NCBI RefSeq assembly: GCF_001619875.1
Contig: NZ_LRFC01000023.1
Span: forward strand, 310,001-374,000
Length of the DNA stretch: 64,000 nucleotides
Origin: Fictibacillus phosphorivorans
GTDB lineage: Bacteria > Bacillota > Bacilli > Bacillales > Fictibacillaceae
Reading direction: 5' to 3'
Below, piece after piece: positions 54,458 to 64,000 of the stretch. The notes beneath the pieces are model-generated. The model was not told the origin of the DNA, did no database searches, and saw nothing but the letters and a program-made list of their open reading frames with translations. Position 1 is the first letter of the stretch. Every line of letters begins with the position of its first letter. The position numbers and the translations under genes were made by a program.

Positions 54458-57412
54458 TTGTCAGAGTTCACAATTAAAATTAATGGCTCAGAAACAAAAG
54501 CAACGAAAGATCAAACAATACTTAATTTACTAACTGATTCCCCTGAACAAGTTCCTCATGTTTGCTATCATCCAAGCCTTGGACCTATCGAAACTTGTGA
54601 CACCTGTATTGTAAAAGTGAATGGAGAATTTGTAAGAGCGTGTTCAACCACATTAAAAGATGGTGACGAAATCGATACCAATTCTGATGAGGTAAAAGAA
54701 GCGCAGGTTATTGGTATGGACCGAATTCTATTTAACCATGAGCTATATTGTACAGTTTGTGATTATAACAATGGTGGATGCGAAGTACATAATACGGTAA
54801 AGGAAATGAAAATCAATCATCAGAGCATCCCTTTTGACCATAAGCCATACGAAAAAGATAATTCTAACCCTTTTTATCGATATGACCCAGATCAATGTAT
54901 CTTATGCGGACGCTGTGTGGAGGCATGTCAAGATGTTCAAGTAACCGAAACCCTCTCAATAGACTGGGAACGCGACAGACCTCGAGTGATTTGGGACAAA
55001 GATGTTCCCATTAATGAATCTTCTTGTGTTTCTTGCGGACATTGTTCAACCGTATGCCCATGTAATGCCATGATGGAAAAAGGCATGGAAGGGGAAGCAG
55101 GGTATATGACGGGGATCAATCGTGAGACTCTGCGTCCGATGATTGAAATAACGAAAAGTGTTGAAACGGGTTATGGATCTATATTAGCGATCTCAGATAT
55201 GGAAGCGGCGATGAGAGAGCAAAAAATCAAGAAAACAAAAACGGTCTGTACGTATTGCGGTGTCGGCTGCAGCTTTGACGTTTGGACAAAAGGCAGAAAA
55301 ATTTTAAAAGTAGATCCACAAATTGAAGCACCTGCAAACGGGATTTCAACTTGTATAAAAGGAAAATTCGGCTGGGATTTTGTAAATAGTGAAGAACGCC
55401 TAACAAAGCCGTTAATTCGTGATGGAGACTCGTTTAGAGAAGCATCTTGGGATGAAGCATACAACCTGATCGCATCCAAGTTTACAGAAATTAAAGAGCA
55501 GTACGGGTCACAAGCATTAACATTTATTAGTTCATCCAAATGCACGAACGAAGAATCTTATTTGATGCAAAAGTTAGCACGTGGTGTTATTGGAACAAAC
55601 AATATTGATAACTGTTCACGCTATTGCCAAACCCCAGCTACTATGGGGCTGTTCCGTACGGTTGGACACGGCGGAGATTCTGGTACTATTAAGGATATTG
55701 AAAAGTCAGAGCTCGTTATCGTTATTGGATCGAACACATCAGAATCTCACCCTGTATTAGCAACACGTGTTAAGCGATCTCATAAATTACACAATCAAAA
55801 ACTAATCGTAGCTGACCTTCGAAAACATGAAATGGCTGATCGAGCTGATATGTTTATTCAACCACGTGCAGGATCAGATTTAGTTTGGCTTTCAGCAGTC
55901 ACTAAATATATTCTCGATCAGGGCTGGGCTGATTATGATTTCTTACAAAAACATGTCAACGGACTAGATACGTTCAATGAAAATCTTGAAAAGTTCACTT
56001 TAGATTATGCTGAAAAAGCAACAGGTCTTTCTCAAGATACTCTTATCCAATTAGCTGAAACGATCTCGCAATCAAAGAGTGTATGTGTCCTTTGGGCGAT
56101 GGGAGTTACACAGCATATGGGCGGAAGTGATACAAGCACAGCCATATCCAACATGCTATTAGTAACTGGAAACTATGGACGACCAGGTGTAGGATCCTAT
56201 CCGTTGCGCGGACACAACAATGTTCAAGGAGCTAGTGATTTTGGAAGTATGCCAGATCGTCTTCCTTCCTATGAGAGAGTGGCTGACGTAAAGGTTCGGT
56301 CCAAATACGAACAAGCATGGGGCGTAAAAATTCCTGAAGAACCAGGGCTTAACAATCACGAGATGGTTCAGGGAATACATGATGGAAATGTTAAAGCCAT
56401 GTATTTAAAAGGTGAAGACATGGGGATTGTTGACTCTAACATCAACCATGTCCATGCGGCATACAAGAAACTAGACTTTTTCGTGGTTCAAGACTTGTTT
56501 TTAACAAGAACAGCTCAATTTGCTGACGTCGTTCTACCAGCTAGTCCTAGCCTTGAGAAGGAGGGCACATTCACGAACACGGAAAGAAGGATACAGCGTC
56601 TTTATCAGGTTATGGAACCACTTGGTGACTCTAAACCAGACTGGGAAATCATCCGCGACATTGCCAACCGGCTTGGAGCAGGATGGGATTACACACATCC
56701 TAGTGATATTATGGCAGAGGCAGCTCAATTAGCACCGCTATTTGCAGGTGTTTCTTACGAAAGATTAGAAGGATACAAAAGCCTTCAATGGCCAGTAGCA
56801 GAAGATGGAACAGATACACCTATCCTTTTTACAGACGGATTTCCGTTTGAAGATAAAAAAGCTCGCCTGTATCCAGTTGATTGGACAGAACCAAAGGAAT
56901 TTGGGGAAGAGTACGACATACATGTTAACAATGGCCGATTACTTGAACACTTTCATGAAGGCAATATGACGTATCAATCCAAGGGAATTACTTCAAAAAC
57001 ACCAAATACTTTCTTAGAAGTCTCTCATGAATTAGCCAAAGAAAGAGGGCTGAAAGACGGTACTCTCGTAAGACTATCTTCTCCTTATGGAAGTGTTAAG
57101 GTACAATGTTTAATTACTGATCGAGTAAAAGGAAAAGAAGTCTATCTACCTATGAATGATAGCGGTGAAGCAGCTATCAATTTACTCACAAGCAGTTATT
57201 CTGATAAAGATACAGATACACCTGCTTACAAAGAGACAAGTGCTAAGCTCGAAATACTAAAAGAAGAAGGTGTGAATCCACTTCCGAAGACAAACTTCCG
57301 CTATGGCAATCCACAGCCACAAGTAGGAGTTGGTGTAGAGAAAAAGTGGGCAAGAAAGGACTATATCTTTCCTGGAGATGTTGTAGAAAAGGAGCGAGAG
57401 CAACATGGCTAA
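54458..57412 (+). CDS. fdhF: Formate dehydrogenase, molybdopterin catalytic subunit
   Basis: A 984-residue cytoplasmic enzyme resembling B. subtilis YrhE/YjgC. The N-terminal [2Fe-2S] cluster has Cys 36, 47, 50 and 62. Two [4Fe-4S] motifs follow (CILCGRCVEAC, then CVSCGHCSTVCPC), then the molybdopterin-domain cluster (VCTYCGVGC near 264). The active site is in NCSRYCQTPATMGL (Cys about 390), so it is cysteine, not selenocysteine. The C-terminal dinucleotide-binding domain lies beyond 860. TTG start after AAAGGGTGGAG. It overlaps the DUF1641 gene by eight bases. Electrons probably go to NAD or ferredoxin, but no diaphorase subunit is adjacent. Confidence 0.93.
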   Translation: MSEFTIKINGSETKATKDQTILNLLTDSPEQVPHVCYHPSLGPIETCDTCIVKVNGEFVRACSTTLKDGDEIDTNSDEVKEAQVIGMDRILFNHELYCTVCDYNNGGCEVHNTVKEMKINHQSIPFDHKPYEKDNSNPFYRYDPDQCILCGRCVEACQDVQVTETLSIDWERDRPRVIWDKDVPINESSCVSCGHCSTVCPCNAMMEKGMEGEAGYMTGINRETLRPMIEITKSVETGYGSILAISDMEAAMREQKIKKTKTVCTYCGVGCSFDVWTKGRKILKVDPQIEAPANGISTCIKGKFGWDFVNSEERLTKPLIRDGDSFREASWDEAYNLIASKFTEIKEQYGSQALTFISSSKCTNEESYLMQKLARGVIGTNNIDNCSRYCQTPATMGLFRTVGHGGDSGTIKDIEKSELVIVIGSNTSESHPVLATRVKRSHKLHNQKLIVADLRKHEMADRADMFIQPRAGSDLVWLSAVTKYILDQGWADYDFLQKHVNGLDTFNENLEKFTLDYAEKATGLSQDTLIQLAETISQSKSVCVLWAMGVTQHMGGSDTSTAISNMLLVTGNYGRPGVGSYPLRGHNNVQGASDFGSMPDRLPSYERVADVKVRSKYEQAWGVKIPEEPGLNNHEMVQGIHDGNVKAMYLKGEDMGIVDSNINHVHAAYKKLDFFVVQDLFLTRTAQFADVVLPASPSLEKEGTFTNTERRIQRLYQVMEPLGDSKPDWEIIRDIANRLGAGWDYTHPSDIMAEAAQLAPLFAGVSYERLEGYKSLQWPVAEDGTDTPILFTDGFPFEDKKARLYPVDWTEPKEFGEEYDIHVNNGRLLEHFHEGNMTYQSKGITSKTPNTFLEVSHELAKERGLKDGTLVRLSSPYGSVKVQCLITDRVKGKEVYLPMNDSGEAAINLLTSSYSDKDTDTPAYKETSAKLEILKEEGVNPLPKTNFRYGNPQPQVGVGVEKKWARKDYIFPGDVVEKEREQHG

Positions 57413-57950
57413 GGCGATTAAGAACATTCATAAACTATCGTTATCAGAGGAAGAAAAACGTTCAAATGACCTTCGTGAAGTGGAAGATGCTCTAATCGAG
57501 AATAAAGCAGCCATCTTGCAGACCTTGGAGATTATGAACCATATGCAGGACAAAGGACTTCTCGCACTATTAAACGGCTTATTCGGGCAAGGTGACAAAG
57601 TGCTAAATATTGCGGTGAAAGCGATAGATAAGCCAGAAAACACAAATACGTTAAAAAACCTTCTCTTGCTTCTTGGTACACTTGGGATCATCAATGTGAA
57701 ACAGCTTGAACCTTTCTTATTAAAAATTAATGCGGGTATTGCCCGCGTCGCTGATTATAAAGACACAGAAGAAAAGACCAGCTATTTTGATTTGGTCCGC
57801 TCGTTAAAGGATCCAGAAATTAATAAAGCGATCACCATTCTTATGCAATTCTTGAAAGGGATGGGACAAGACACGGAGCCATATGAAAAAACAACACAAG
57901 ATACTCCTGAAAAACGTGTGAATCAAACTAAAGATAAAACGTTAGAGTAA
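57405..57950 (+). CDS. DUF1641 protein, formate dehydrogenase partner
   Basis: Encodes 181 residues. The family pattern is seen: a helical N-terminus, LALLNGLFGQGDKVLNIAVKAIDKPENTNTLKNLLLLLGTLG, and a C-terminal ITILMQFLKGMG. In Bacillus (YrhD) this gene follows the formate dehydrogenase gene, and the eight-base overlap here supports a shared function, perhaps assembly or membrane docking. That role is inference. AAAAGGAG precedes the ATG. The tail (about 165-181) is hydrophilic. Confidence 0.9.
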   Translation: MAKAIKNIHKLSLSEEEKRSNDLREVEDALIENKAAILQTLEIMNHMQDKGLLALLNGLFGQGDKVLNIAVKAIDKPENTNTLKNLLLLLGTLGIINVKQLEPFLLKINAGIARVADYKDTEEKTSYFDLVRSLKDPEINKAITILMQFLKGMGQDTEPYEKTTQDTPEKRVNQTKDKTLE

Positions 57951-57974
57951 ATCTATCTAAAGGAGAAAAAACGG

Positions 57975-59234
57975 ATGGCTAAAAAAGAGAAGAACCGCTG
58001 GCTGATTGCTGCTGCAGCTGTAGGAATACACATTTCTATTGGATCCGTATATTCCTGGAGTGTATTCACAAACCCACTTCGGGAAGAACATAACTGGGGA
58101 CTAAGTGAAATTTCATTTACATTTAGTATTGCGATTCTATTTCTGGGGCTTTCTGCTGCTTTTATGGGGCATTTTGTTGAACGATTTGGTCCTAGGATTT
58201 CTGGAATGATAGCAGCCGTCTGTTTTGGAGCAGGACTCCTAGGCTCTGGGTTCGCTGATAGTATTGGATCTTTGTATTTGCTTTACTTTTTCTATGGAGC
58301 TCTAGGAGGAATTGGCCTTGGGATCGGCTATATTACACCTGTTTCTTCTCTTGTAAAATGGTTTCCTGACAGAAGGGGCTTAGCTACTGGCCTTGCTATC
58401 ATGGGGTTTGGTTTTGCCTCTCTCATTGCAAGTCCTGTTATTGCAAGATTGATATCAGGGATCGGAATTTCAAACACATTCTATTTATTAGGAGGAGTTT
58501 ATTTTACGATCATGTTCTTATCTTCACTATATCTTTCACCACCTCCAAAAGATTGGCAACCAGAGGGAATGAGCAAAGATAACGTGAAGGAAGATAAGCA
58601 AACAAAAGACCTTTCCCAATTAACAGCTAATGAAGCCGTTAGAACCATCCGTTTTTGGGCATTGTGGGCCATGCTTTTTATAAACGTGACGTGCGGGATT
58701 GCTATTATTTCAGTAGCATCTCCTATGGCACAAGATATTGCTGGCTTAAGTGCGGCAGCTGCAGCAACAATGGTAGGTATTATGGGTCTATTTAATGGGT
58801 TTGGCCGAATTGGCTGGGCATCGGTATCCGACTATATCGGTCGGCCAAATGTATATACAACATTCTTTGCATTGCAAATCGTAGCTTTTGTGCTATTACC
58901 CAATGTTACTAACGCCTTTTTCTTTCAATTGTTGGTATATGTGATCCTTACATGTTACGGAGGTGGCTTTGCTTCGATCCCCGCTTACATCGGTGATTTA
59001 TTTGGGACGAAACAATTAGGAGCCATTCACGGTTATATTCTAACAGCATGGGCTGCAGCTGGACTTGTCGGGCCACTTGTTGTCTCATGGATTCGAGAAT
59101 CAACAAACAGTTATTCTTTGACCCTTTATATTTTCACAGGAGCTTTCATTGTCGCTCTCGTCATTTCCTTACTTATTCGCATTAATATTCGCAACGTTCG
59201 AAAAAAAAGTGGACAATCTCACGCTGTTAGTTAA
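57975..59234 (+). CDS. OFA-family (oxalate/formate antiporter-like) MFS transporter
   Basis: A 419-residue, twelve-helix transporter. The N-terminus AAAVGIHISIGSVYSWSVFTNPL and GIGLGIGYITPVSSLVKWFPDRRGLATGLAIMGFG are OFA hallmarks. Located 24 bases after the DUF1641 gene and in the same direction as formate dehydrogenase, it probably moves formate or a related carboxylate. AAAGGAG precedes the ATG. It is the last gene of the operon. Confidence 0.88.
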   Translation: MAKKEKNRWLIAAAAVGIHISIGSVYSWSVFTNPLREEHNWGLSEISFTFSIAILFLGLSAAFMGHFVERFGPRISGMIAAVCFGAGLLGSGFADSIGSLYLLYFFYGALGGIGLGIGYITPVSSLVKWFPDRRGLATGLAIMGFGFASLIASPVIARLISGIGISNTFYLLGGVYFTIMFLSSLYLSPPPKDWQPEGMSKDNVKEDKQTKDLSQLTANEAVRTIRFWALWAMLFINVTCGIAIISVASPMAQDIAGLSAAAAATMVGIMGLFNGFGRIGWASVSDYIGRPNVYTTFFALQIVAFVLLPNVTNAFFFQLLVYVILTCYGGGFASIPAYIGDLFGTKQLGAIHGYILTAWAAAGLVGPLVVSWIRESTNSYSLTLYIFTGAFIVALVISLLIRINIRNVRKKSGQSHAVS

Positions 59235-59392
59235 ATAAAACAGGAAAAAGCAATGCAAAACAAACATCAGAAGAAAATTTGGTGTTTATATGCAAGATTG
59301 AAGAGAGAAGCTTGGCTATATGCCAGGCTTTTTTCATTTGGAATAGGTGTGGAATTATAGCATTCTTTATGAAAAAAACAGAATCTTTATGG

Positions 59393-59497
59393 AACAAGCA
59401 AAATGGAGTGGTAATCACGGAATTTTTGCTGAACATCAAGGAAAAAATCCCTCCGATCACGGAAAAAACGCCTTCAATCAAGGAAAAAGGAAAAAAG
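59393..59497. repeat. Intergenic array with 21-bp period (ATCA[A/C]GGAA type)
   Basis: ATCACGGAA, ATCAAGGAA, ATCACGGAA and ATCAAGGAA begin at 59414, 59435, 59456 and 59477, exactly 21 bases apart. A weaker unit lies at 59393. The open frame that runs through it on the plus strand is in phase with the period (21 = 7 codons) and has no convincing start, so it is not called as a gene. The rest of 59235-59542 has nothing else I can support. Confidence 0.8.
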
Positions 59498-59541
59498 CTG
59501 AATTCTTGTCCATCCCATAAGAACACTGCTTCTAAATCCGC

Positions 59542-59582
59542 ATAAAAACCGACAGCTCCCAAGTAAAAAGGGAACTACCGGC
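59542..59582 (-). terminator. Terminator of gltC
   Basis: On the minus strand CCGGTAGTTCCC pairs with GGGAGCTGTCGG (three G-U pairs) and runs into TTTTTA. Confidence 0.82.
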
Positions 59583-59593
59583 TATAAAAAGAT

Positions 59594-60496
59594 TTATTGA
59601 TATTGCTCTAAAACGGAGAAGAATTTAATGACAAACTCATAAAACACATGTTCAGCTGGCGCTAATTCTCGGCTGCGCGGTGTAATAACCCCCACTGTTC
59701 GCTTAACGTCTGGAATATCAATCGGGATTTTTACCGTAAAGCGCGGCTTTGTTTCATAAAAGGAACTATCGGGTAACAGTGTAACACCCATCCCAGCAGT
59801 AACTAATCCTTTTATCGCATCTAAGTCTTCACCTTCACACGCAATTTTAGGAACAAAGCCTGATTCTTTACAAGCATTAACAACCACTTCACGTAAGATA
59901 TACCCATCTGGAAATAGAACAAATTCATCATTACGAAGATCACTCAATAATAAACTTCTTTTTTCGGATAATGGATGTTGGTCAGGCAATAATGCCGATA
60001 TTTTTTCGGTAAAAAGAATATGACCTTCTAAATCAGGATCATTAGTTGGGACTGGGCCTAAAAATGCCAGATCAATATCACCGCTTTTTACGCTCTCGGT
60101 TAAGAAACGGTAAGATCCTTGCCTTAAATGAAAGGCGATATTAGGATGTTCCCGTTTGAAAGCGGAAACGACCGTAGGAAGAAGATGACCGGCTAAACTA
60201 GTAGGAAATCCGATCTTAATCGTACCTCTTTCTGGATCCAGATATTCATCAATTTGCTTTTTGGCATGGTCTATCGCTTTCATAGCCGTCTTTGCATGTG
60301 TGAGAAACAAGCGTCCAACAGGAGAGAGTTTAATGTTTCTTCCTTCTCTTTCGAATAATTCAACACCTAACTCTGATTCTAAATTTGCGATCTGACGGCT
60401 TACAGCAGATTGCGCTACATGAAGGGCTAAAGCTGCTTCAGATACGTGTTCACGCTCAGCAACTTCAATAAAATACTGTAATTGTCTAATTTCCAT
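59594..60496 (-). CDS. gltC: LysR-type activator of glutamate synthase genes
   Basis: Encodes 300 residues. A winged helix-turn-helix occupies about 1-60 (MEIRQLQYFIEVAEREHVSEAA, HVAQSAVSRQIANLE), followed by a LysR substrate domain (GTIKIGFPTSLAGHLLPTVVSAF, LGPVPTNDPDL, GEDLDAIKGLVTAGMGVTLLP). It aligns closely with what I recall of B. subtilis GltC, which activates gltAB divergently. The start at 60496 matches that protein; a longer frame to 60523 would overlap the operator dyad and is rejected. Confidence 0.95.
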   Translation of the reverse strand: MEIRQLQYFIEVAEREHVSEAALALHVAQSAVSRQIANLESELGVELFEREGRNIKLSPVGRLFLTHAKTAMKAIDHAKKQIDEYLDPERGTIKIGFPTSLAGHLLPTVVSAFKREHPNIAFHLRQGSYRFLTESVKSGDIDLAFLGPVPTNDPDLEGHILFTEKISALLPDQHPLSEKRSLLLSDLRNDEFVLFPDGYILREVVVNACKESGFVPKIACEGEDLDAIKGLVTAGMGVTLLPDSSFYETKPRFTVKIPIDIPDVKRTVGVITPRSRELAPAEHVFYEFVIKFFSVLEQYQ

Positions 60497-60515
60497 TGCA
60501 TTGTCACAACCAATC

Positions 60516-60532
60516 ATTCTCATTTTGAGATC
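60516..60532. promoter_or_regulatory. Putative GltC operator dyad
   Basis: TCTCATTTTGAGA is a perfect dyad with LysR-type T-N11-A spacing. It lies between the divergent gltC and gltA genes, where GltC binds in B. subtilis. Confidence 0.6.
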
Positions 60533-60635
60533 GTTTTAATCTAAATTATATATTGTTTCGATTAATTATAAAACTTAAACTAAATGAAAGAAAGTTTCGA
60601 ATATTCAACTTGAAAATGTTAAGGGGGAGTTAAAA

Positions 60636-63600
60636 ATGACCTACAGTCAATTTCCAGCACCACAAGGGTTATATAGTCCGAAAAACGAACATGATGCTTG
60701 TGGAATTGGTCTATATGCTCATTTAAAAGGGCATGCTACCCATCAGATTGTAAAAAAAGGACTGCATATGCTATGCCAGCTTGATCACCGCGGAGGACAA
60801 GGAAGCGATCCTTTAACAGGGGATGGAGCAGGCTTAATGACTAAAATACCACATGAATTTTTTAATAAGGTAACGAATTTTGCTCTGCCTGAAAAAGGAC
60901 GATACGGTGTCGGAATGATCTTTTTCCCAAATGACAAAGAGGCACAAGAGAAACTAGAGAATCAGATCAATCTACTGATTGAAGAAGAACAACAAACACT
61001 TCTAGGTTGGAGAACGGTCCCTGTGGATTCGGATTCAATCGGAGAGAAAGCAAAAGAGACTTGCCCTGTAATTAAGCAAGTTTTCATTACTCGTAATGAT
61101 TCTATCACTGACGAGCTTATGTTTGAACGGAAACTTTTTGTTATCCGTAAACAGGCAGAACACTGGGCTAGACAAAACGGACTACAAATGTATTTCGCAA
61201 GTTTGTCTTCACAAACAATCGTTTATAAAGGACTTTTAACACCAGAACAAGTAGATACTTTTTATGCCGATCTGCAAGATGAGGATTTTTTGTCCCCGTT
61301 TGCTTTAGTGCATTCCCGTTTTAGCACAAATACGTTTCCGACTTGGGAACGCGCTCATCCTAACCGCTATATTATTCATAACGGTGAAATCAATACGTTA
61401 CAAGGCAATATGAATTGGATGAAAGCACGAGAAAAGCAGTTTGTATCTGAAGTGTTTGGAGAAGACATTCATAAGCTGCTTCCGATATTAGATGCTGATG
61501 GAAGCGACTCTTCCATATTGGATCAAGCTTTTGAATTTTTTGTACTTGCAGGGAGAAAACCATCTCATACCGCAATGATGCTAATTCCAGAACCTTGGAG
61601 TGAAAACCCCCATTTGGAGGAAGAAAGAAGAGCATTTTATGAATATCATAGTTGCTTGATGGAGCCATGGGATGGTCCAACTGCGATTTCTTTTACAAAC
61701 GGAAAGCAAATTGGAGCGATTCTGGACCGAAATGGACTGCGCCCTGCAAGATATTACGTAACGAAAGATGACTATATTATCTTTTCTTCAGAAGTTGGTG
61801 TTATTGAAGTAGAGGAAGAGAATGTATTGTATAAGGAACGACTAAGTCCGGGCAGAATGCTCCTCATTGATTTAGAAGAAGGGCGAATCATCACTGACAA
61901 TGAGATCAAAACAGAAATGGCAAGTGAACATCCTTATGATGTGTGGCTTACTAATGGACTTCATCATTTAAAGAATGGAGAAGAGCCGGCTGTTACATTA
62001 GAGAATGTTAGAAGTAAACAAAGAGCTTTTGGCTATACGTATGAAGATATTCATAAGTACTTGATTCCGGTTATAACAGAAGGTAAAGATCCGATCGGGT
62101 CGATGGGTAATGACACACCACTCGCGGTATTATCAGATAACCCTCAATCTTTATTTAATTATTTCAAGCAATTATTTGCACAAGTGACAAACCCTCCGAT
62201 CGATGCGATACGAGAGAAAGTTGTAACATCAACGATGACATTGCTCGGTGCTGAAGGAAACCTTCTTCATCCTGGTCCGCAAAACGCGAAGAGAATTCAG
62301 TTGGACTCACCAGTTCTAACAACGAATGAATTTAACCAAATCAAGAACCTTACAATCTCTGACTTTAAAACGGCGGTTCTGCAAACTCTTTTTTCGGAAA
62401 ATTTAGAAAGTGGATTAGAATCTTTATTTCAAAGTGCAGAAACGGCTATAGCTGATGGAGCGAGTCTATTAATCTTGTCAGATCGCGAAATGAGCCATAC
62501 CCAAACGCCTATCCCTGCACTGCTTTCTGTAAGTTCATTGCACCATCACCTTGTAAAAAAAGGTTTACGAACAAAAGTTAGTTTAATAGTTGAATCTGGA
62601 GAAGTAAGGGAAGTGCATCATTTTGCAAGCTTAATTGGATATGGAGCTGATGCAATCTATCCATATTTAACTTACAGAACATTAGAAGAAGCGATTCAAG
62701 AAGAACATATCCATCTATCACTCACAAAAACGGTCGCTACTTATAAAAAGGGAATTACAGATGGAATAGTAAAAGTAATGTCTAAGATGGGAATCTCCAC
62801 TGTACAAAGTTATCGTGGTGCTCAGATCTTTGAAGCAGTAGGAATTGGTAAAGAAGTGGTTGACCGTTACTTTCCTGCTACCGCTTCTCAAATCGATGGT
62901 ATTACGTTGAATGAGATTGAAAAAGAAGCTAAATTACGTCATCTCCAAGGGTTTGTTGATACGATCGACGACTTATTAGATTCAGGAAGTGACTTTCAAT
63001 GGAGAAAATCAGGGGAACATCATGCCTTTAATCCAAAAACCATTCATACGTTACAATGGGCTTGCCGTAAAAATGATTATTCGTTATTCAAAACCTTTTC
63101 TAAACTTGCAGATGATGAGAGAACAACCTTCTTAAGAAACTTGTTCTCATTCAAACCAGAAACGAATCGAGTTCCGCTAGAAGAAGTTGAACCGGTTGAA
63201 GAGATCGTTAAACGTTTTAAAACAGGTGCTATGTCCTTTGGTTCATTAAGTCAAGAGGCACATGAATCACTCGCTATCGCAATGAATCGTCTTGGAGGAA
63301 AAAGCAACAGCGGAGAAGGCGGAGAAGATCCAGCTCGATTCATGCCAGACGAACTTGGCAACAACCGAAGAAGCAGCATCAAACAAGTGGCCTCTGGAAG
63401 ATTCGGTGTTAAAAGTCACTATTTAGTAAACGCTGATGAGCTCCAGATTAAAATGGCGCAAGGAGCTAAACCTGGTGAGGGCGGGCAGCTTCCAGGAAAT
63501 AAAGTATATCCATGGGTAGCTGATGTTCGAGGATCTACGCCAGGAGTAGGATTGATTTCACCTCCTCCACATCACGACATTTATTCGATTGAAGATATGG

Positions 63601-64000
63601 CTCAATTGATTCATGATCTTAAAAACGCTAACCGTGCTGCTAGAATCAGTGTAAAACTCGTTGCCAAATCAGGTGTTGGTACGATTGCAGCAGGTGTTGC
63701 TAAAGGTGCAGCAGATGTCATCGTAATCAGCGGATATGACGGAGGAACTGGAGCTTCTCCAAAAACGAGTATCAAGCATACGGGACTTCCGTGGGAATTA
63801 GGGCTAGCTGAAACTCATCAGACACTGATGCTTAATGGCCTTCGTGAACGTGTAACACTTGAGACAGATGGAAAACTGATGACAGGAAAAGATGTTGTTC
63901 TTGCCGCTTTATTGGGAGCAGAAGAATATGGATTCGCAACTGCGCCACTTGTCGTTTTAGGCTGTGTGATGATGCGTGCTTGTCACTTGGATACTTGTCC
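60636..64000 (+). CDS. gltA: Glutamate synthase large subunit (3' end outside window)
   Basis: Transfers the amide of glutamine to 2-oxoglutarate; also called gltB. The 1121 codons present stay in one frame to the edge. An N-terminal amidotransferase opens with a short propeptide and DACGIG (nucleophile Cys near 22), then [18 protein letters not shown]. The central domain and the FMN-binding synthase domain follow: [68 protein letters not shown]. The final residues, RACHLDTCP, begin the 3Fe-4S cysteine cluster. AAGGGGGAG is eight bases before the ATG. GltC control is expected. Confidence 0.96.
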   Translation, partial: MTYSQFPAPQGLYSPKNEHDACGIGLYAHLKGHATHQIVKKGLHMLCQLDHRGGQGSDPLTGDGAGLMTKIPHEFFNKVTNFALPEKGRYGVGMIFFPNDKEAQEKLENQINLLIEEEQQTLLGWRTVPVDSDSIGEKAKETCPVIKQVFITRNDSITDELMFERKLFVIRKQAEHWARQNGLQMYFASLSSQTIVYKGLLTPEQVDTFYADLQDEDFLSPFALVHSRFSTNTFPTWERAHPNRYIIHNGEINTLQGNMNWMKAREKQFVSEVFGEDIHKLLPILDADGSDSSILDQAFEFFVLAGRKPSHTAMMLIPEPWSENPHLEEERRAFYEYHSCLMEPWDGPTAISFTNGKQIGAILDRNGLRPARYYVTKDDYIIFSSEVGVIEVEEENVLYKERLSPGRMLLIDLEEGRIITDNEIKTEMASEHPYDVWLTNGLHHLKNGEEPAVTLENVRSKQRAFGYTYEDIHKYLIPVITEGKDPIGSMGNDTPLAVLSDNPQSLFNYFKQLFAQVTNPPIDAIREKVVTSTMTLLGAEGNLLHPGPQNAKRIQLDSPVLTTNEFNQIKNLTISDFKTAVLQTLFSENLESGLESLFQSAETAIADGASLLILSDREMSHTQTPIPALLSVSSLHHHLVKKGLRTKVSLIVESGEVREVHHFASLIGYGADAIYPYLTYRTLEEAIQEEHIHLSLTKTVATYKKGITDGIVKVMSKMGISTVQSYRGAQIFEAVGIGKEVVDRYFPATASQIDGITLNEIEKEAKLRHLQGFVDTIDDLLDSGSDFQWRKSGEHHAFNPKTIHTLQWACRKNDYSLFKTFSKLADDERTTFLRNLFSFKPETNRVPLEEVEPVEEIVKRFKTGAMSFGSLSQEAHESLAIAMNRLGGKSNSGEGGEDPARFMPDELGNNRRSSIKQVASGRFGVKSHYLVNADELQIKMAQGAKPGEGGQLPGNKVYPWVADVRGSTPGVGLISPPPHHDIYSIEDMAQLIHDLKNANRAARISVKLVAKSGVGTIAAGVAKGAADVIVISGYDGGTGASPKTSIKHTGLPWELGLAETHQTLMLNGLRERVTLETDGKLMTGKDVVLAALLGAEEYGFATAPLVVLGCVMMRACHLDTC

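Noticed and set aside
59279-59562. Open frames on both strands through the 21-bp array
   Set aside because: A 21-bp period keeps any frame open by chance, and neither frame has a ribosome binding site.

Overview
The window reads as the chromosome of a low-GC, spore-former-type Bacillaceae (Bacillus or a close relative such as Fictibacillus; the genus is inference). Evidence: strong AGGAGG-type ribosome binding sites, frequent TTG/GTG starts, sigma-A promoters, T-box leaders, a Zur box, a cre-like site, and many genes typical of Bacillus (kapB, yppC, yppG, ypmR-like, yhfW-like, odhAB, divergent gltC/gltA). I see no phage, insertion sequence, CRISPR array or plasmid module. It is core chromosome with accessory intergenic repeats.

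Layout. 1-8 kb: end of an unknown gene, threonine aldolase, amidase, small conserved genes, a solitary tRNA-Arg(UCG), trhO, then kapB and nadE. 8-20 kb: a secreted lamin-tail/phospholipase-D protein, D-alanine transaminase, yppC/yppG-like genes, two GDSL hydrolases around proC, a DMT exporter, fused msrAB and a MATE exporter. 20-30 kb: a T-box-controlled argS of a divergent type, rarD, the odhAB operon with a cre-like site, a NERD protein and a quinone reductase. 31-37 kb: DAHP synthase/chorismate mutase, divergent from a T-box-led aroC-aroB-tyrA-aroA operon. It resembles the Bacillus aromatic supraoperon without its trp, aroH and hisC genes. 37-46 kb: a CBS protein, an ABC-F ATPase behind a short leader ORF and a terminator, a Rieske oxidoreductase and a heterodimeric ABC exporter. 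46-54 kb: membrane proteins, an M24 peptidase, GNAT proteins, a Zur-controlled COG0523 GTPase and a HEPN-like/CBS fusion. 54-64 kb: formate dehydrogenase with DUF1641 and an OFA transporter, then gltC and the first three quarters of gltA.

How genes work together: 2-oxoglutarate is consumed by odhAB and by GltA (under GltC). The shikimate genes lead to tyrosine and phenylalanine under a T-box. Formate is moved by the OFA carrier and oxidised by the dehydrogenase. Zinc limitation should switch on the GTPase.

The most notable unexplained items are: the ABC-F leader, where part of the leader ORF can pair with the terminator arm; a dispersed imperfect palindromic repeat family of about 150 bp; several intergenic arrays with a 20-21 bp period; a HEPN-motif/CBS fusion; and two dyads between the divergent aromatic genes. 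All calls come from reading the sequence; no database search or folding program was run.
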